From positions 174,685-238,684 of the forward strand of contig NZ_JAUMTZ010000002.1 in assembly GCF_030530945.1 (NCBI RefSeq): 64,000 nucleotides of DNA, given 5' to 3'. The DNA comes from Kocuria sp. GTDB lineage: Bacteria; Actinomycetota; Actinomycetes; Actinomycetales; Micrococcaceae. Both the position numbers and the translations under genes were made by a program. Shown piece after piece: positions 15,156 to 24,900 of this stretch. Position 1 is the stretch's first letter; each line of letters begins with the position of its first letter. The notes below the pieces were generated by a model. That model had not been told where the DNA came from, searched no databases, and worked only from the letters and a program-made list of their open reading frames with translations.

Positions 15156-16640
15156 GTGACTTCACCCCACCCCACCGAAACCGCCGACGTAGTCCTCGTG
15201 GGCGCCGGCATCATGAGCGCCACGCTGGCCACCCTGCTCAACGACCTCCAGCCCGACTGGAAGATGGTCGTCCTGGAGCGCCTCGACGCCGCCGGGCTCG
15301 AGAGCTCCAACGCGTGGAACAACGCGGGTACGGGTCACTCCGCCCTGTGCGAGCTCAACTACGCGCCCCAGGCCGCGGACGGCACCGTCAGCGCCAAGAA
15401 GGCCCTGACCATCAACGAGCAGTTCCAGGTGACCCGCCAGATGTGGAGCTCCCTGGTGGAGAACGGCACGCTCGGGGCGCCCGCCACGTTCATCAACCCC
15501 GTCCCGCACGTCTCCATGGTCTTCGGCGAGGAGCACGCGAACTACCTGCGCGCCCGCTACGAGGCGTTCAAGCCCCACAAGCTCTTCGAGCGCATGGAGT
15601 TCACCGAGGACCGCGACCTCATCGCCCAGTGGGCGCCGCTGACCATGCACGGCCGCGGCGCCGGTCGCGTGGCCGCCACCTACGCCCCCGAGGGCACGGA
15701 CGTGGACTTCGGCTCCCTGACCAACCAGCTGCTGGACCACCTGAGCGGCCGGGAGATCACCGTCCGCTACGGCCAGGAGGTCACCACCCTGGACCGCCAG
15801 AGCGACGGCTCCTGGCTGGTGTCCGTGGAGGACCGCCTCAACAGCGACAACAACAAGGTCATCCACGCCGGGTTCGTGTTCCTGGGCGCCGGCGGCGGCG
15901 CGCTGCCGCTGCTGCAGAAGTCCGGCATCAAGGAGGCCGAGGGCTACGGCGGGTTCCCCGTCTCCGGGCTGTTCCTGCGCAACACGGATCCCGCGGTCAC
16001 CTCCCAGCACAACGCGAAGGTCTACGGCCAGGCCTCCGTGGGTGCCCCGCCCATGTCCGTTCCCCACCTGGACACCCGCTGGGTGGACGGGCGCCGCGCC
16101 CTCATGTTCGGCCCCTACGGCGGGTTCAAGCCCAACTTCCTCAAGCACGGCTCCCTCCTGGACCTGCCCAAGAGCGTGCGGCTGCACAACATCTACCCCA
16201 TGGCCCGCGCGGGCATGGCCAACCTGGACCTCGTGAAGTACCTCCTGGGCGAGCTCACCAAGACCCGCGCCCAGCGCATCGAGGCCCTGCACGAGTACTA
16301 CCCCACCGCGGACGGCTCCCAGTGGGAGCTGATCGAGGCCGGTCAGCGCGTGCAGGTCATGAAGTCCGACCCCAAGAAGGGCGGTGTGCTGCAGTTCGGC
16401 ACCGAGCTGGTCACCAGCGCGGACGGCTCGATCGGCGCGCTGCTGGGAGCCTCCCCCGGCGCCTCCACCGCAGTGCCCATCATGCTGAACCTGATCTCCC
16501 GCTGCTTCCCGGCCAAGATGTCCGAGTGGGAGCCCCGCATCAAGGAGCTCATCCCCTCCTACGGCACCACCCTGGACGACAACCCCCGGCTCGCGGACGA
16601 GATCATGGGCCACACCTCCTCGGTGCTCGGCATCGGCTGA
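15156..16640 (+). CDS. mqo: Malate:quinone oxidoreductase
   Basis: This FAD-dependent peripheral membrane enzyme oxidises malate to oxaloacetate and passes the electrons to menaquinone. It replaces or supplements NAD-malate dehydrogenase in the TCA cycle. The 494 residues match the family. The dinucleotide-binding motif VVLVGAGIMSATLATLL is at the N-terminus, followed by the family signature SSNAWNNAGTGHSALCELNY. The C-terminus carries SPGASTAVPIMLNLI. The GTG start has GGGAG at 15146-15150. A plausible promoter, TTGGGA with TACGCT at 15093-15098, lies in the gap after the solute-binding protein gene. Confidence 0.97.
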   Translation: MTSPHPTETADVVLVGAGIMSATLATLLNDLQPDWKMVVLERLDAAGLESSNAWNNAGTGHSALCELNYAPQAADGTVSAKKALTINEQFQVTRQMWSSLVENGTLGAPATFINPVPHVSMVFGEEHANYLRARYEAFKPHKLFERMEFTEDRDLIAQWAPLTMHGRGAGRVAATYAPEGTDVDFGSLTNQLLDHLSGREITVRYGQEVTTLDRQSDGSWLVSVEDRLNSDNNKVIHAGFVFLGAGGGALPLLQKSGIKEAEGYGGFPVSGLFLRNTDPAVTSQHNAKVYGQASVGAPPMSVPHLDTRWVDGRRALMFGPYGGFKPNFLKHGSLLDLPKSVRLHNIYPMARAGMANLDLVKYLLGELTKTRAQRIEALHEYYPTADGSQWELIEAGQRVQVMKSDPKKGGVLQFGTELVTSADGSIGALLGASPGASTAVPIMLNLISRCFPAKMSEWEPRIKELIPSYGTTLDDNPRLADEIMGHTSSVLGIG

Positions 16641-16660
16641 GCACCCCGCCCACCGTCACC

Positions 16661-16697
16661 GCGGGGGCCGTCACGCGTCGTGCGTGGCGGCCCCCGC
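16661..16697 (+). terminator. Terminator after mqo
   Basis: A 16-base stem with one mismatch (16661-16676 and 16682-16697) begins 20 bases after the mqo stop. Confidence 0.7.
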
Positions 16698-16798
16698 GCC
16701 GTCGTGTGCCCTGATCCGTGGACAGCCGGGGGCCGTTCGACCACAAGTGTGGACACCGGCGGCAGGGTCCGGCGGGCGCCCCGCTCGTACGATGGAAT

Positions 16799-16823
16799 CA
16801 ACGTTCATAGGGGGTGAACGTTG
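16799..16823 (+). promoter_or_regulatory. Palindromic operator of the MarR-type gene
   Basis: CAACGTTCA (16799-16807) and TGAACGTTG (16815-16823) form a perfect 9-base inverted repeat with a 7-base spacer. It directly precedes the start of a MarR-family gene and follows a TACGAT -10 candidate (16788-16793). This is the geometry of an autorepressor site covering the transcription start. Confidence 0.7.
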
Positions 16824-16839
16824 CATGAGGGGGGAATGT

Positions 16840-17286
16840 ATGACGTCAAGGGGGAGTATCGAGGCGTGGGACGCACTGAGCCGTTGCCACGTGTCGGTGA
16901 CCCGTCAGCTGCAGCGCGACGTGGACCTTCGCGGTCTCTCGCGGCGCGAGTTCGAGGTCCTCGCCACGCTCTACGGCGCGGACCGCAGCGGACTGCGGCT
17001 GCGTGATCTCAACAGCCACGTGCTGCTGACGCAGTCCAGCCTGTCGCGGATGCTCGAGCGTCTCGAGAACAAGGGGTACGTGACCCGGCGCCAGGACTCG
17101 CAGGACCTGCGGGGCGTGCGGGTGGCCCTGACCGAGGCCGGGGGTCGCCTCTACGAGGAGATCTCCGAGAACAACGACCAGAAGGTCGCGGACGTGATGA
17201 GCACGGTCCTGGACGCCCAGGAGATCCGGGTGCTCACGCGTCTCAGCGAACGCATACACCAGTACGCGCTCTCGCTGTCCCGCTGA
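16840..17286 (+). CDS. MarR-family transcriptional regulator
   Basis: This 148-residue winged-helix regulator has DNA-recognition region RLRDLNSHVLLTQSSLSRMLERLENKGYVTRRQDSQDLRGVRVALTEAG, where the QDLRGVRV wing is a MarR hallmark. The start at 16840 is preferred over the in-frame ATG five codons upstream because a long purine run (GAGGGGGGAA) is correctly placed only for it. A perfect operator palindrome lies 16 bases upstream. No efflux or enzyme gene is co-transcribed: a terminator follows at once. Its regulon other than itself cannot be read from this window. Confidence 0.9.
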   Translation: MTSRGSIEAWDALSRCHVSVTRQLQRDVDLRGLSRREFEVLATLYGADRSGLRLRDLNSHVLLTQSSLSRMLERLENKGYVTRRQDSQDLRGVRVALTEAGGRLYEEISENNDQKVADVMSTVLDAQEIRVLTRLSERIHQYALSLSR

Positions 17287-17315
17287 TCCGAAACGCCGCC
17301 CGAGGGCGAGTCGAA

Positions 17316-17350
17316 CAACCGCGCCCGTGGTGCCACCACGGGCGCGGTTG
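17316..17350 (+). terminator. Terminator after MarR-type gene
   Basis: A perfect 16-base-pair stem (17316-17331 and 17335-17350) with a 3-base loop. Confidence 0.75.
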
Positions 17351-17465
17351 TCCGTTCGAGGGGTCCCGCACGTGCCATCAGGGCGCAGCCGCGCCGCGGA
17401 TCAGTAGAATGCGCGGTGAACCTGTGCTCCGCCGTCATAGCTTCCTTCCCCTCGAGAGGATCCCC

Positions 17466-18545
17466 ATGTCAGATCAGTACCTGGAGTCGACAGAAGCCCG
17501 GGAGGACACCGCACCGCGCCCGGACCACGACTCCAAGCCCGACTCCCCCGGCAAGCTCAAAGGATACTCATGGGGGTACATCTTCAAGCGGGCGCTGTAC
17601 GAGTTCACCAAGGACGGGTGCACCGACCTCGCGGCCACCCTCACGTACTTCGCCGTGCTGTCGATCTTCCCCGCCCTGCTGGCGCTGGTCTCCCTGCTCG
17701 GTGTCTTCGGCCAGGGTGAGGCCACCACGAAGGCCATCCTGGACTTCCTCAACCAGTACGCCCCCGCGGACCTGGTGGAGCTGCTCTCCGATCCCATCTC
17801 CCAGCTGACCACCCAGTCCGGTGCCGGACTCGCCCTGGTCGTCGGCGTCGTCGGCGCGCTGTGGACCGCTTCCGGCTACACCGGGGCCTTCTCCCGCGCC
17901 ATGAACCGGATCTACGAGGTGGCCGAGGGCCGCCCGTTCTGGAAGCTCAAGCCCATCATGCTGCTCGTGACCCTCGTGGTGGTCCTGATCGTGGCGGCCG
18001 TGATGATCATGGTCCTGCTCTCCGGTGATCTCGCACAGGTCCTGGGCGATGCCGTGGGGCTGGGATCCACGGCCGTGACCGTGTGGAACTGGGCCAAGAT
18101 CCCCGTGGTCCTGCTGCTGCTGGTGCTGCTCATCGCCATCCTGTTCTACGCCACGCCCAACGTGCAGCAGCCCAAGTTCCGGTGGATGAGCCCCGGTGCG
18201 GCCATCTCCCTGGTGTTCATGATCGTCGCCGGGCTGGGCTTCGCGTTCTACGTGGCCAACTTCGCCAAGTACAACGCCACCTACGGGGCCATCGGCTCCG
18301 TCATCATCCTGCTGCTGGGACTGTGGATCATGAACAACGTGCTCCTGTTCGGCGCCGAGGTGGACGCCGAGCTCGAGCGCGGGCGCCAGCTGCAGGGCGG
18401 CATCCGGGCGGAGGAGACCATCCAGCTCCCGCCGCGGGACACCACGCAGGTGAAGAAGCTGCAGCGCAAGGAGGAGAAGCTCGAGGCGGAGGGTCGCAGG
18501 ATCCGGCTGCGCACCGAGCACGTGGACTACACCAAGGAGCGCTGA
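17466..18545 (+). CDS. YihY/BrkB family inner-membrane protein
   Basis: This 359-residue integral membrane protein has about six transmembrane segments between residues 45 and 300. The family motif begins in YEFTKDGCTDLAATLTYFAVLSIFPALLALVSLLGVFG. The conserved TASGYTGAFSRAMNRIYEVAEGRPFWKLKP stretch follows. The charged C-terminus is rich in Lys/Arg/Glu and is likely cytoplasmic. The family was once called ribonuclease BN, which is wrong; its role is unresolved and linked to envelope integrity. The ATG has GAGAGGA at 17454-17460. A TAGAAT at 17405-17410 is a candidate -10. Confidence 0.9.
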   Translation: MSDQYLESTEAREDTAPRPDHDSKPDSPGKLKGYSWGYIFKRALYEFTKDGCTDLAATLTYFAVLSIFPALLALVSLLGVFGQGEATTKAILDFLNQYAPADLVELLSDPISQLTTQSGAGLALVVGVVGALWTASGYTGAFSRAMNRIYEVAEGRPFWKLKPIMLLVTLVVVLIVAAVMIMVLLSGDLAQVLGDAVGLGSTAVTVWNWAKIPVVLLLLVLLIAILFYATPNVQQPKFRWMSPGAAISLVFMIVAGLGFAFYVANFAKYNATYGAIGSVIILLLGLWIMNNVLLFGAEVDAELERGRQLQGGIRAEETIQLPPRDTTQVKKLQRKEEKLEAEGRRIRLRTEHVDYTKER

Positions 18546-18572
18546 CACCCCGGGGACTCCACGTTCCCATCC

Positions 18573-18610
18573 GGCAGGGCCCGCGCGGTGCACACCGCGC
18601 GGGCCCTGCC
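18573..18610 (+). terminator. Terminator after YihY-type gene
   Basis: A perfect 18-base-pair stem (18573-18590 and 18593-18610) with a 2-base loop, among the longest perfect repeats in the window. Confidence 0.75.
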
Positions 18611-18734
18611 GTCGTCTGCGGGCGGGGACGGGTTTCACCGCGGGGCGAACGCCTCCCCGGAGCGCACGCCGCCCCGGGGTCGCAGCCCGCATACTGGAAG
18701 GACACCGAAGCGAGCACGACGACGGAGGCAACGC

Positions 18735-19832
18735 ATGCACAAGGTCAAGGGCGTAGTGGTCAGGGCCAAGAACGAACCCGCAACCGTGGAGACCATCCTG
18801 GTCCCGGATCCCGGGCCCGGCGAGGCCCTGGTGGACGTGCTCACCTGCGGGGTGTGCCAGACGGACCTGCACTACAAGGTGGGCGGCGTGGGGGATAACT
18901 TCCCCTACCTGCTGGGGCACGAGGCCACGGGTGTGGTCAGCGCCGTGGGCGAGGGCGTCACGGAGGTCGCGGTGGGCGACCACGTGATCCTGAACTGGCG
19001 TGCCGTGTGCGGCGAGTGCCGAGCGTGCCGCCGCGGCCAGCCGTGGTACTGCTTCGACACCCACAACGCCACCCAGAAGATGACCCTGGAGGACGGCACC
19101 GAGCTGGAGCCCGCCCTGGGCATCGGCGCCTTCGCCGAGAAGACCCTGGTGGCCGCGGGCCAGTGCACCCCCATCGAGTCCCCGCTCGAGGACGAGCAGT
19201 ACGCGGCGGTCGGTCTGCTCGGCTGCGGCGTCACCGCGGGCATCGGGGCGGCCATCAACACCGGCGCCGTGCAGCGCGGGGACTCCGTCGCCGTCATCGG
19301 CTGCGGCGGGGTGGGAACCGCCGCGGTGGCCGGCGCCGCCCTGGCGGGGGCCACCACCATCATCGCGGTGGACGTGGACGACGAGAAGCTGCGCACCGCC
19401 CAGCGCCTCGGCGCCACCCACGTGATCAACTCCCGTTCCGCGGACCCGGTGGCGGGCATCCGCGAACTCACCGGCGGCCACGGCGCGGACCTCGTGATCG
19501 ACGCCGTGGGTGTGGCGGACACCTTCATGCAGGCGTTCCAGGCCCGGGACCTCGCCGGGCGCATGGTGCTGGTGGGTGTGCCCGACCCCGGCACCGTGGC
19601 GGAGCTGCCCCTGGACGAGGTCTTCTCCCACGGCGGATCCCTCAAGTCCGCGTGGTACGGGGACACCCTGCCCACCCGCGACTTCCCCATGCTCGTGGAG
19701 CAGTACCGGCTGGGTCGCCTGGACCTGGACGCCTTCGTCTCCGAGCGCATCGCGCTGGAGGACGTCGACGCCGCGTTCGACACCATGAAGACCGGCAAGG
19801 TCCTGCGCTCGGTAGTGGAGCTGGACCGGTGA
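18735..19832 (+). CDS. mscR: S-(hydroxymethyl)mycothiol dehydrogenase / nitrosomycothiol reductase
   Basis: This 365-residue zinc-dependent class III-type alcohol dehydrogenase uses mycothiol instead of glutathione. It oxidises the formaldehyde-mycothiol adduct and can reduce S-nitrosomycothiol. Catalytic zinc ligands lie in LTCGVCQTDLHY and GHEATG. The structural zinc lobe is CGECRACRRGQPWYC. The NAD-binding motif is VIGCGGVGTAAVAGA. The N-terminus HKVKGVVVRAKNEPATVETI and the DTHNATQKMTLEDG loop are close to known mycothiol enzymes. The ATG at 18735 follows GGAGG. Its stop overlaps the next start by four bases. This gene itself implies that the organism makes mycothiol. Confidence 0.94.
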   Translation: MHKVKGVVVRAKNEPATVETILVPDPGPGEALVDVLTCGVCQTDLHYKVGGVGDNFPYLLGHEATGVVSAVGEGVTEVAVGDHVILNWRAVCGECRACRRGQPWYCFDTHNATQKMTLEDGTELEPALGIGAFAEKTLVAAGQCTPIESPLEDEQYAAVGLLGCGVTAGIGAAINTGAVQRGDSVAVIGCGGVGTAAVAGAALAGATTIIAVDVDDEKLRTAQRLGATHVINSRSADPVAGIRELTGGHGADLVIDAVGVADTFMQAFQARDLAGRMVLVGVPDPGTVAELPLDEVFSHGGSLKSAWYGDTLPTRDFPMLVEQYRLGRLDLDAFVSERIALEDVDAAFDTMKTGKVLRSVVELDR

Positions 19833-20512
19833 GCGCGCAGCCCCGCCCCGTGCTCACGGACCCCCGCGGTGGCGTGACCGTCACCAACTGCGTGACCGAG
19901 GGGACCTTCTCCCTCGACGGCGGCACGTGGGAGGTGGAGAACAACGTGTGGGTCGTGGGCAACGCGACCGAGTGCGCGGTCGTCGACCCCGCCCACGACC
20001 CCGACGCGGTGCTCGCCGCGGTGGCCGGGCGCACCGTGACGCACGTGCTGCTCACCCACGGGCACGACGACCACATCAAGGCGGTGCGGGAGTTCGTGGA
20101 GCGTGCCGGCACGGACGCCCCCGTGATGATGAGCCACGAAGACCTCATGCTGTGGCACGCCGTGCATCCGGAGGGACCCGAGCCGCAGCCGCTGCACGAC
20201 GGCCAGCGCATCGTGGCGGGCACGGTCGCGTTCACCGTCCTGGCCACCCCCGGGCACTCCCCCGGCTCCGTGGTGTTCCACGCCCCGGATCTCGGCGAGC
20301 ACGGGGTGGTGTTCACCGGTGACACGCTGTTCCAGGGTGGGCCGGGCGCCACGGGCCGCTCCTACTCGGACTTCCCCACCATCATCGAGTCCATCGAGCA
20401 GCGGCTGCTGAGCCTGCCGGAGGACACGCTGGTGCTGCCCGGTCACGGCGAGTCAACCACCGTGGGCCGGGAGAAGCCCCACCTGCCGGAGTGGATCGCC
20501 CGGGGCTCCTGA
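19829..20512 (+). CDS. MBL-fold hydrolase coupled to mycothiol formaldehyde dehydrogenase
   Basis: This 227-residue metallo-beta-lactamase-fold protein has metal ligands in THGHDDH, the GHSPGSV loop and the FTGDTLF aspartate. It starts at a GTG overlapping the upstream stop codon (GTGA), so it is translationally coupled to the mycothiol dehydrogenase. The same pairing occurs in Mycobacterium tuberculosis (Rv2259-Rv2260) and other actinobacteria. By analogy with glyoxalase II and S-formylglutathione hydrolase it may hydrolyse S-formylmycothiol to formate and mycothiol. That step is inferred from the fold and context and is not demonstrated by the sequence. Confidence 0.88.
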   Translation: MSAQPRPVLTDPRGGVTVTNCVTEGTFSLDGGTWEVENNVWVVGNATECAVVDPAHDPDAVLAAVAGRTVTHVLLTHGHDDHIKAVREFVERAGTDAPVMMSHEDLMLWHAVHPEGPEPQPLHDGQRIVAGTVAFTVLATPGHSPGSVVFHAPDLGEHGVVFTGDTLFQGGPGATGRSYSDFPTIIESIEQRLLSLPEDTLVLPGHGESTTVGREKPHLPEWIARGS

Positions 20513-20640
20513 GGCTCCACCCGTCCGCGGACGCGCACGACGCCCCCCGGGCCCCCCCTCAGAGCGGGAACCCGGCGGCGGCGTGCGCCGGGGCGGCAGG
20601 GGGCTCCGGGGCGGCGGGATGGTCCCGGGCGGCAGCGTGG

Positions 20641-20664
20641 CCCGGGGCAGCACCCCGCCCCGGG
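20641..20664 (-). terminator. Terminator between convergent MBL and MFS genes
   Basis: An 8-base-pair perfect stem (20641-20648 and 20657-20664) lies three bases past the MFS stop on the minus strand; it could also serve the plus-strand operon. The rest of the 20513-20640 gap is G/C-rich sequence without a recognisable gene. Confidence 0.45.
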
Positions 20665-20667
20665 AAC

Positions 20668-21957
20668 TCAGATCCCGGGTTCGTACCCGCTCCTGCGGCG
20701 CAGCCCGTGGCTGAACAGCAGGGCCGTACCCAGCAGCACCATGGCCGCGACCACCGGGATCATGGCCGCCGACATGTAGTCGTAGTGCATCCCCAGGTAG
20801 GCGCACGCGAGCAGACCCACACCCATGGCGGCGCTCGACGCCACGTTCATGAGCGCAACGATCCCGATGTAGCCGTGGGCCACGTCCACCAGGCCGGCGG
20901 AGCTGTGGATGCAGGTCAGGCAGGGGCCGGAGAAGAAGCCCACGGCCATGAGAACCGCCGCGAACCCGAGGGCTCCCGAGGGCCCGGAGAACAGCATGGA
21001 GGTCAGCAGCGCACCGGTGGCCATGAGGACCCACATGTTGGCGGCGGTGATGCGGTGCCGGAACCGCACCGCCAGACTGGAACCCACCGCGGCCCCGAAA
21101 CCCAGCAGGGCGTACATCACGCCCATGGACTCCACCGACTCCAGGGACACGGAGTTGACCGTGAGGCATCCCTGCGCCGCGCCCAGCAGCGCGTTCAGTG
21201 CGGCAATGCCGTACACCAGCTCGTGGCGCAGGCGCAGCGCGGCCAGCTGCTCGGAGTGCGTGATCCCCTGCCTGCGCCACCAGCGCGTGGCGGGCATGTT
21301 CGCCTGCGGGTGACGGGCCGAGGGATGGGCGACGAACAACGCCATGGTGACCAGCGAGAGTGCCGCGGAGACACGCAGCACCGAGTCAGGTCCCGTGAGG
21401 ACGGCCAGCAGCCCGGTGAGTGCCGCTGCCAGGACGGTGGCCAGTGCCTCATTCACCGATTCCCGGCGCATCGCGGAGCCGAAGTCCCCGGGCCGGTGCT
21501 CGCCGTGGACCACTGAGGCCCAGCGCAGGCGGGCGGCCAGGCCCATGGGTGCCAGGGAGAGACCGGCCACGAAGAACGGAACCACGGCGGACACGGTGTC
21601 TCCGGTGGCCGCCAGGTCACCGACGTCCGCCCCGGACAGCTGCCACATGACAACGCCCTGAATCAGGCAGGTTCCCGCGAGCCCCCCCAGCCGCCACCGG
21701 ACGTTGGAGAACAAGGCCATGCCCGCGCCGCACACGGCCATCCCGAAGCACAGGGAGGCACCGCTCAGCGCCGCCGTCCACGCGGATGAGGTGGAGACCG
21801 CCACCCACGTGAGAACACCCAGCGGGGTCATGATCTGGGGCAGGCGCAGCAGGAGCGTGATGAGCGCGAGCTGGCGGTCGCTGCGGGACCAGTGCTCCCG
21901 GGGTGTCAAGACACCCCTGGCGGTGTCCTGTGCAGTTCCGTGGGTCGCTGTCGTCAC
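20668..21957 (-). CDS. MFS-like multispanning membrane protein
   Basis: This 429-residue protein has about 12 hydrophobic segments in two halves with a cytoplasmic loop around residues 200-240, the layout of major facilitator transporters. Typical MFS motif A is not clear. Candidate conserved features are RLPQIMTPLGVLTW in the first helix and GFGAAVGSSLAVRFRHR in the second half. The substrate is unknown, and sugar or drug efflux cannot be told apart. The GTG start has a TAGGCT -10 at 21964-21969, six bases away, so the mRNA should be leaderless. That promoter sits in the 20 bases after the sbcC stop, so it is independent of sbcCD. Confidence 0.75.
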   Translation of the reverse strand: MTTATHGTAQDTARGVLTPREHWSRSDRQLALITLLLRLPQIMTPLGVLTWVAVSTSSAWTAALSGASLCFGMAVCGAGMALFSNVRWRLGGLAGTCLIQGVVMWQLSGADVGDLAATGDTVSAVVPFFVAGLSLAPMGLAARLRWASVVHGEHRPGDFGSAMRRESVNEALATVLAAALTGLLAVLTGPDSVLRVSAALSLVTMALFVAHPSARHPQANMPATRWWRRQGITHSEQLAALRLRHELVYGIAALNALLGAAQGCLTVNSVSLESVESMGVMYALLGFGAAVGSSLAVRFRHRITAANMWVLMATGALLTSMLFSGPSGALGFAAVLMAVGFFSGPCLTCIHSSAGLVDVAHGYIGIVALMNVASSAAMGVGLLACAYLGMHYDYMSAAMIPVVAAMVLLGTALLFSHGLRRRSGYEPGI

Positions 21958-21977
21958 GGGACGAGCCTACGCGGGAG

Positions 21978-24900
21978 TCACGAGCCGGTTGTGACGCTCA
22001 GGTGCGAACCCGTGGGGGTCTTGGTGACCACAAGCTGGGTGCCGATGCGCTGCTTCATCTCGCTCACGTGCGAGACGACCCCGATCACGCGACCGTTGCG
22101 GCGCAGCCCGTCCAGCGTCTCGAGCACCTGTTCCAGGGTCTGCTCATCCAGTGATCCGAACCCCTCGTCCACGAACAGGGTGTCGATGTCCTGCCCGCCT
22201 GCCTCGGCCCGCACCACGTCCGCGAGCGCCAGCGCGAGCGCCAGGGAGGTGAAGAAGGACTCGCCGCCGGAGAGGGTCTCGGTCCCCCGGCGGACGCCCG
22301 TCCAGGAGTCGTCGATCTCCAGTCCGAGACCGGACTTGCCCCCACCACGGGTCTGGTCCGTGTGGACCAGCGTGAAGCGGCCGGAGGACATCCGGGAGAG
22401 GTGCTCGGAGGCCACGGCGGCCACCTGTTCCAGCTTGGCGGCGAGGACGAAGGACGTGAGGGTCATGCGCAGGGCGTTCTCCGAGGAGGTGGCGGTTGCC
22501 ACATCCGCGAGCCTGCTCAGTCGCTCCGCCCGTTCCCGGACCCGCTCGTGCGCGGCCTCCTGGGCCGGCACCTGCTCGGCGGCGGACTCGACCTCCGTCG
22601 CGAGTTCACTGAGTCCTCCGAGCTGCTGGGTGAGCCGGTCTCGCAGCCGCTCGTGGGCCGCGGTCTCCGACGCCGTGCGCTCCAGTGCCTCCGCCGTGAG
22701 GTCGGCGCGCTCGGCAGGGCCAAGATCCGCAGCGCGCTGCATGTCCCGTGTCGCGAGTTCGGCTTCCAGTGCACTCCACCGTTCCTCACGCTCGCGCAGC
22801 CACGCCCCGAGATCGGCAGCCTCGTCTGCATCCAGCAACGCCTCGCCCACGGCGTCCGCAGTGTCGAAGGGGGAGGCGGCGAGCGCCCTGTCCACGGCGG
22901 TCTGGGCGGAGCGGGCCTCCTGCGCCGCCGCGTCCAGGGCGTGCTGGGCGCTGTCCAGTGCGGAGACGGCGCTCGCGAGGTCCTCGGCGGCGGCCATGAA
23001 GTCAGCTGCATTCGCGAAGCCCCGCAGCTGCCGGTCGAGGTCCTCCCGTTCGCGGACGCAGCGCTGGCTGGAGGTTTCCGCGCGGGTCCGTGCCGCCACC
23101 GCGTCCGAGGCCACGCGGGTGGCCTGAGCCTCCAGTGCGCTGACACGCTCCCGTACCGTGGTGAGTTCTTCCTCTTGCGAGCGGAGGTCCTTGAGGGCCT
23201 CGTCCAGGTGCTCTTCCGCCTGACGCGCGCTGCGTTCCCGACCCAGCACAACGTCCAGATCGGGTTCCGCCCCGCGTCCCAGGGTGTCGGTGCTGGCCCG
23301 CTGGGCACGCCGGAGGGCCTCGTGGGCGGCATCCACGGCATCCTGGGCGCGGTCCCGCTCCTCGCGAGCGCTCTGCAGCACCGTGGCGGTGACCTCGGGT
23401 CCGTGCCGCCCGGAAGCCGGCTGCGGGTGGTCGGTGGAACCGCAGACCGGGCAGGGCTGCCCGTCGGCCAGCTCCCCCGCGAGGGTCACGGCGGCGTCCG
23501 TGAAGCGCTGGGCCTCCAGCTCCTCCACAGTCCGTGCCGCAGCCCGCCGGACGGCTTCCGCGTCCTCGTAGGCGCGGCTGCGCTCGGACTCCTCCGCCCG
23601 CGCCCGCTGATGCTCCCGACTCACCTGGACAGCCTCGCGGGCCGCGCGCGCCCGATCACGGATCAGGGCCTCGTCGCGGGTGGCGTCCACAAGGTCGCGC
23701 TGCGTCCTTTCGGCCTCGGCCGCTTCCGTCCGCGCGGCCTCCAGCTCGGAACGGGTCCGCTCCGCCTGCTCCTCAAGGGACTGGGCCTGTTCCCGTTCGC
23801 GCTGCGCCTCGGTCTCCTCCTGGGCCACCGCCCGAGCGCGCACCAGGACGGAACGCGCGGTCTCCCGTGCCGCCACCGCGGCATCCCGCAGACCGGCTGG
23901 CAGCTCCGCCGTCCCGTCCAGGGCGTCCAGAAGGGCCTGCCGCTCCCCCATCACCTGCCGTCCGAGGCGTCCCGGCTCCGTGCCGGGTGCCAGCCGTCCG
24001 CGCAGCCCGGTGAGGTGCTCCCGCGCCGAGGCCGCCTGCCGGTCCGAGTCCTGGGCGCGGGCGACGACGTCCCGCAGCTCCACCGCGGCCGTGTGCCTCC
24101 GGAGGCGCTCCTCCCCCGTCCGAGCGCGCTCGGCCTCCCGCGCCAGTTCGGCCCGGGACCGTGTGAGTTCTTCGTGGCGCTCGAGCAGGCCCCGGAGGTT
24201 CTCCTGCCGGGCCCACCGTTCGCCTGCCTTCGCGTACGCGGTGGCCGCACCATCACGCGCCCGGCCCACCCGTTCGATCAGCTCACGGCACTCGACCACT
24301 AGATCGGGCCAGGTCCACGGTGCTGGCTCCTGATCGTCCGCAGCCGGGGAGACATGCCCGGGGACCTCGGATGCCGCGCCGGCCGAGGTGTGTTCGGGCT
24401 CGGTCTGCGTCCCGTCCACAGGTTCGGTATGCCCGGCAGGGGTGGCACCGGTGTCCGACATCGGCGGGGAGTCACTCTCGCCCCACGTCTGCGCGCCGAC
24501 CTCCTCGGACACCTGGACTGCGGCGCGCGAGATCCGGTCCTGGAACCGGGCCAGCAACTCGTCGGAACGTGCGGCCTCCTCTGCCGCGCTCGCCAGCTCC
24601 ATCCGGGCACCATGGGCCCGAGCCTTCAGCTCGTCCTGGATCTCGGCGTAGACGTCCGTGCCGAACAGGGTCTCCAGCAGCGCCTCCCGCTCCTTGGAGC
24701 CTGCCTGGAGGAAGCGGGCGAACTGTCCCTGGGGCAGCATCATGACCTGTGTGAACTGCTCGCGGTCCAGGCCCACGGCGTGGTGGACCATCTGTCCCAC
24801 GTCATCCGGTCTGTAGCCGCGCTCCACCCACTCGCCGGCCACGAGCTCGCGCAGCAGAACCGTGGCGTGGCGCTCGCTCCACCCGGAGGCCGCGCGGCGG

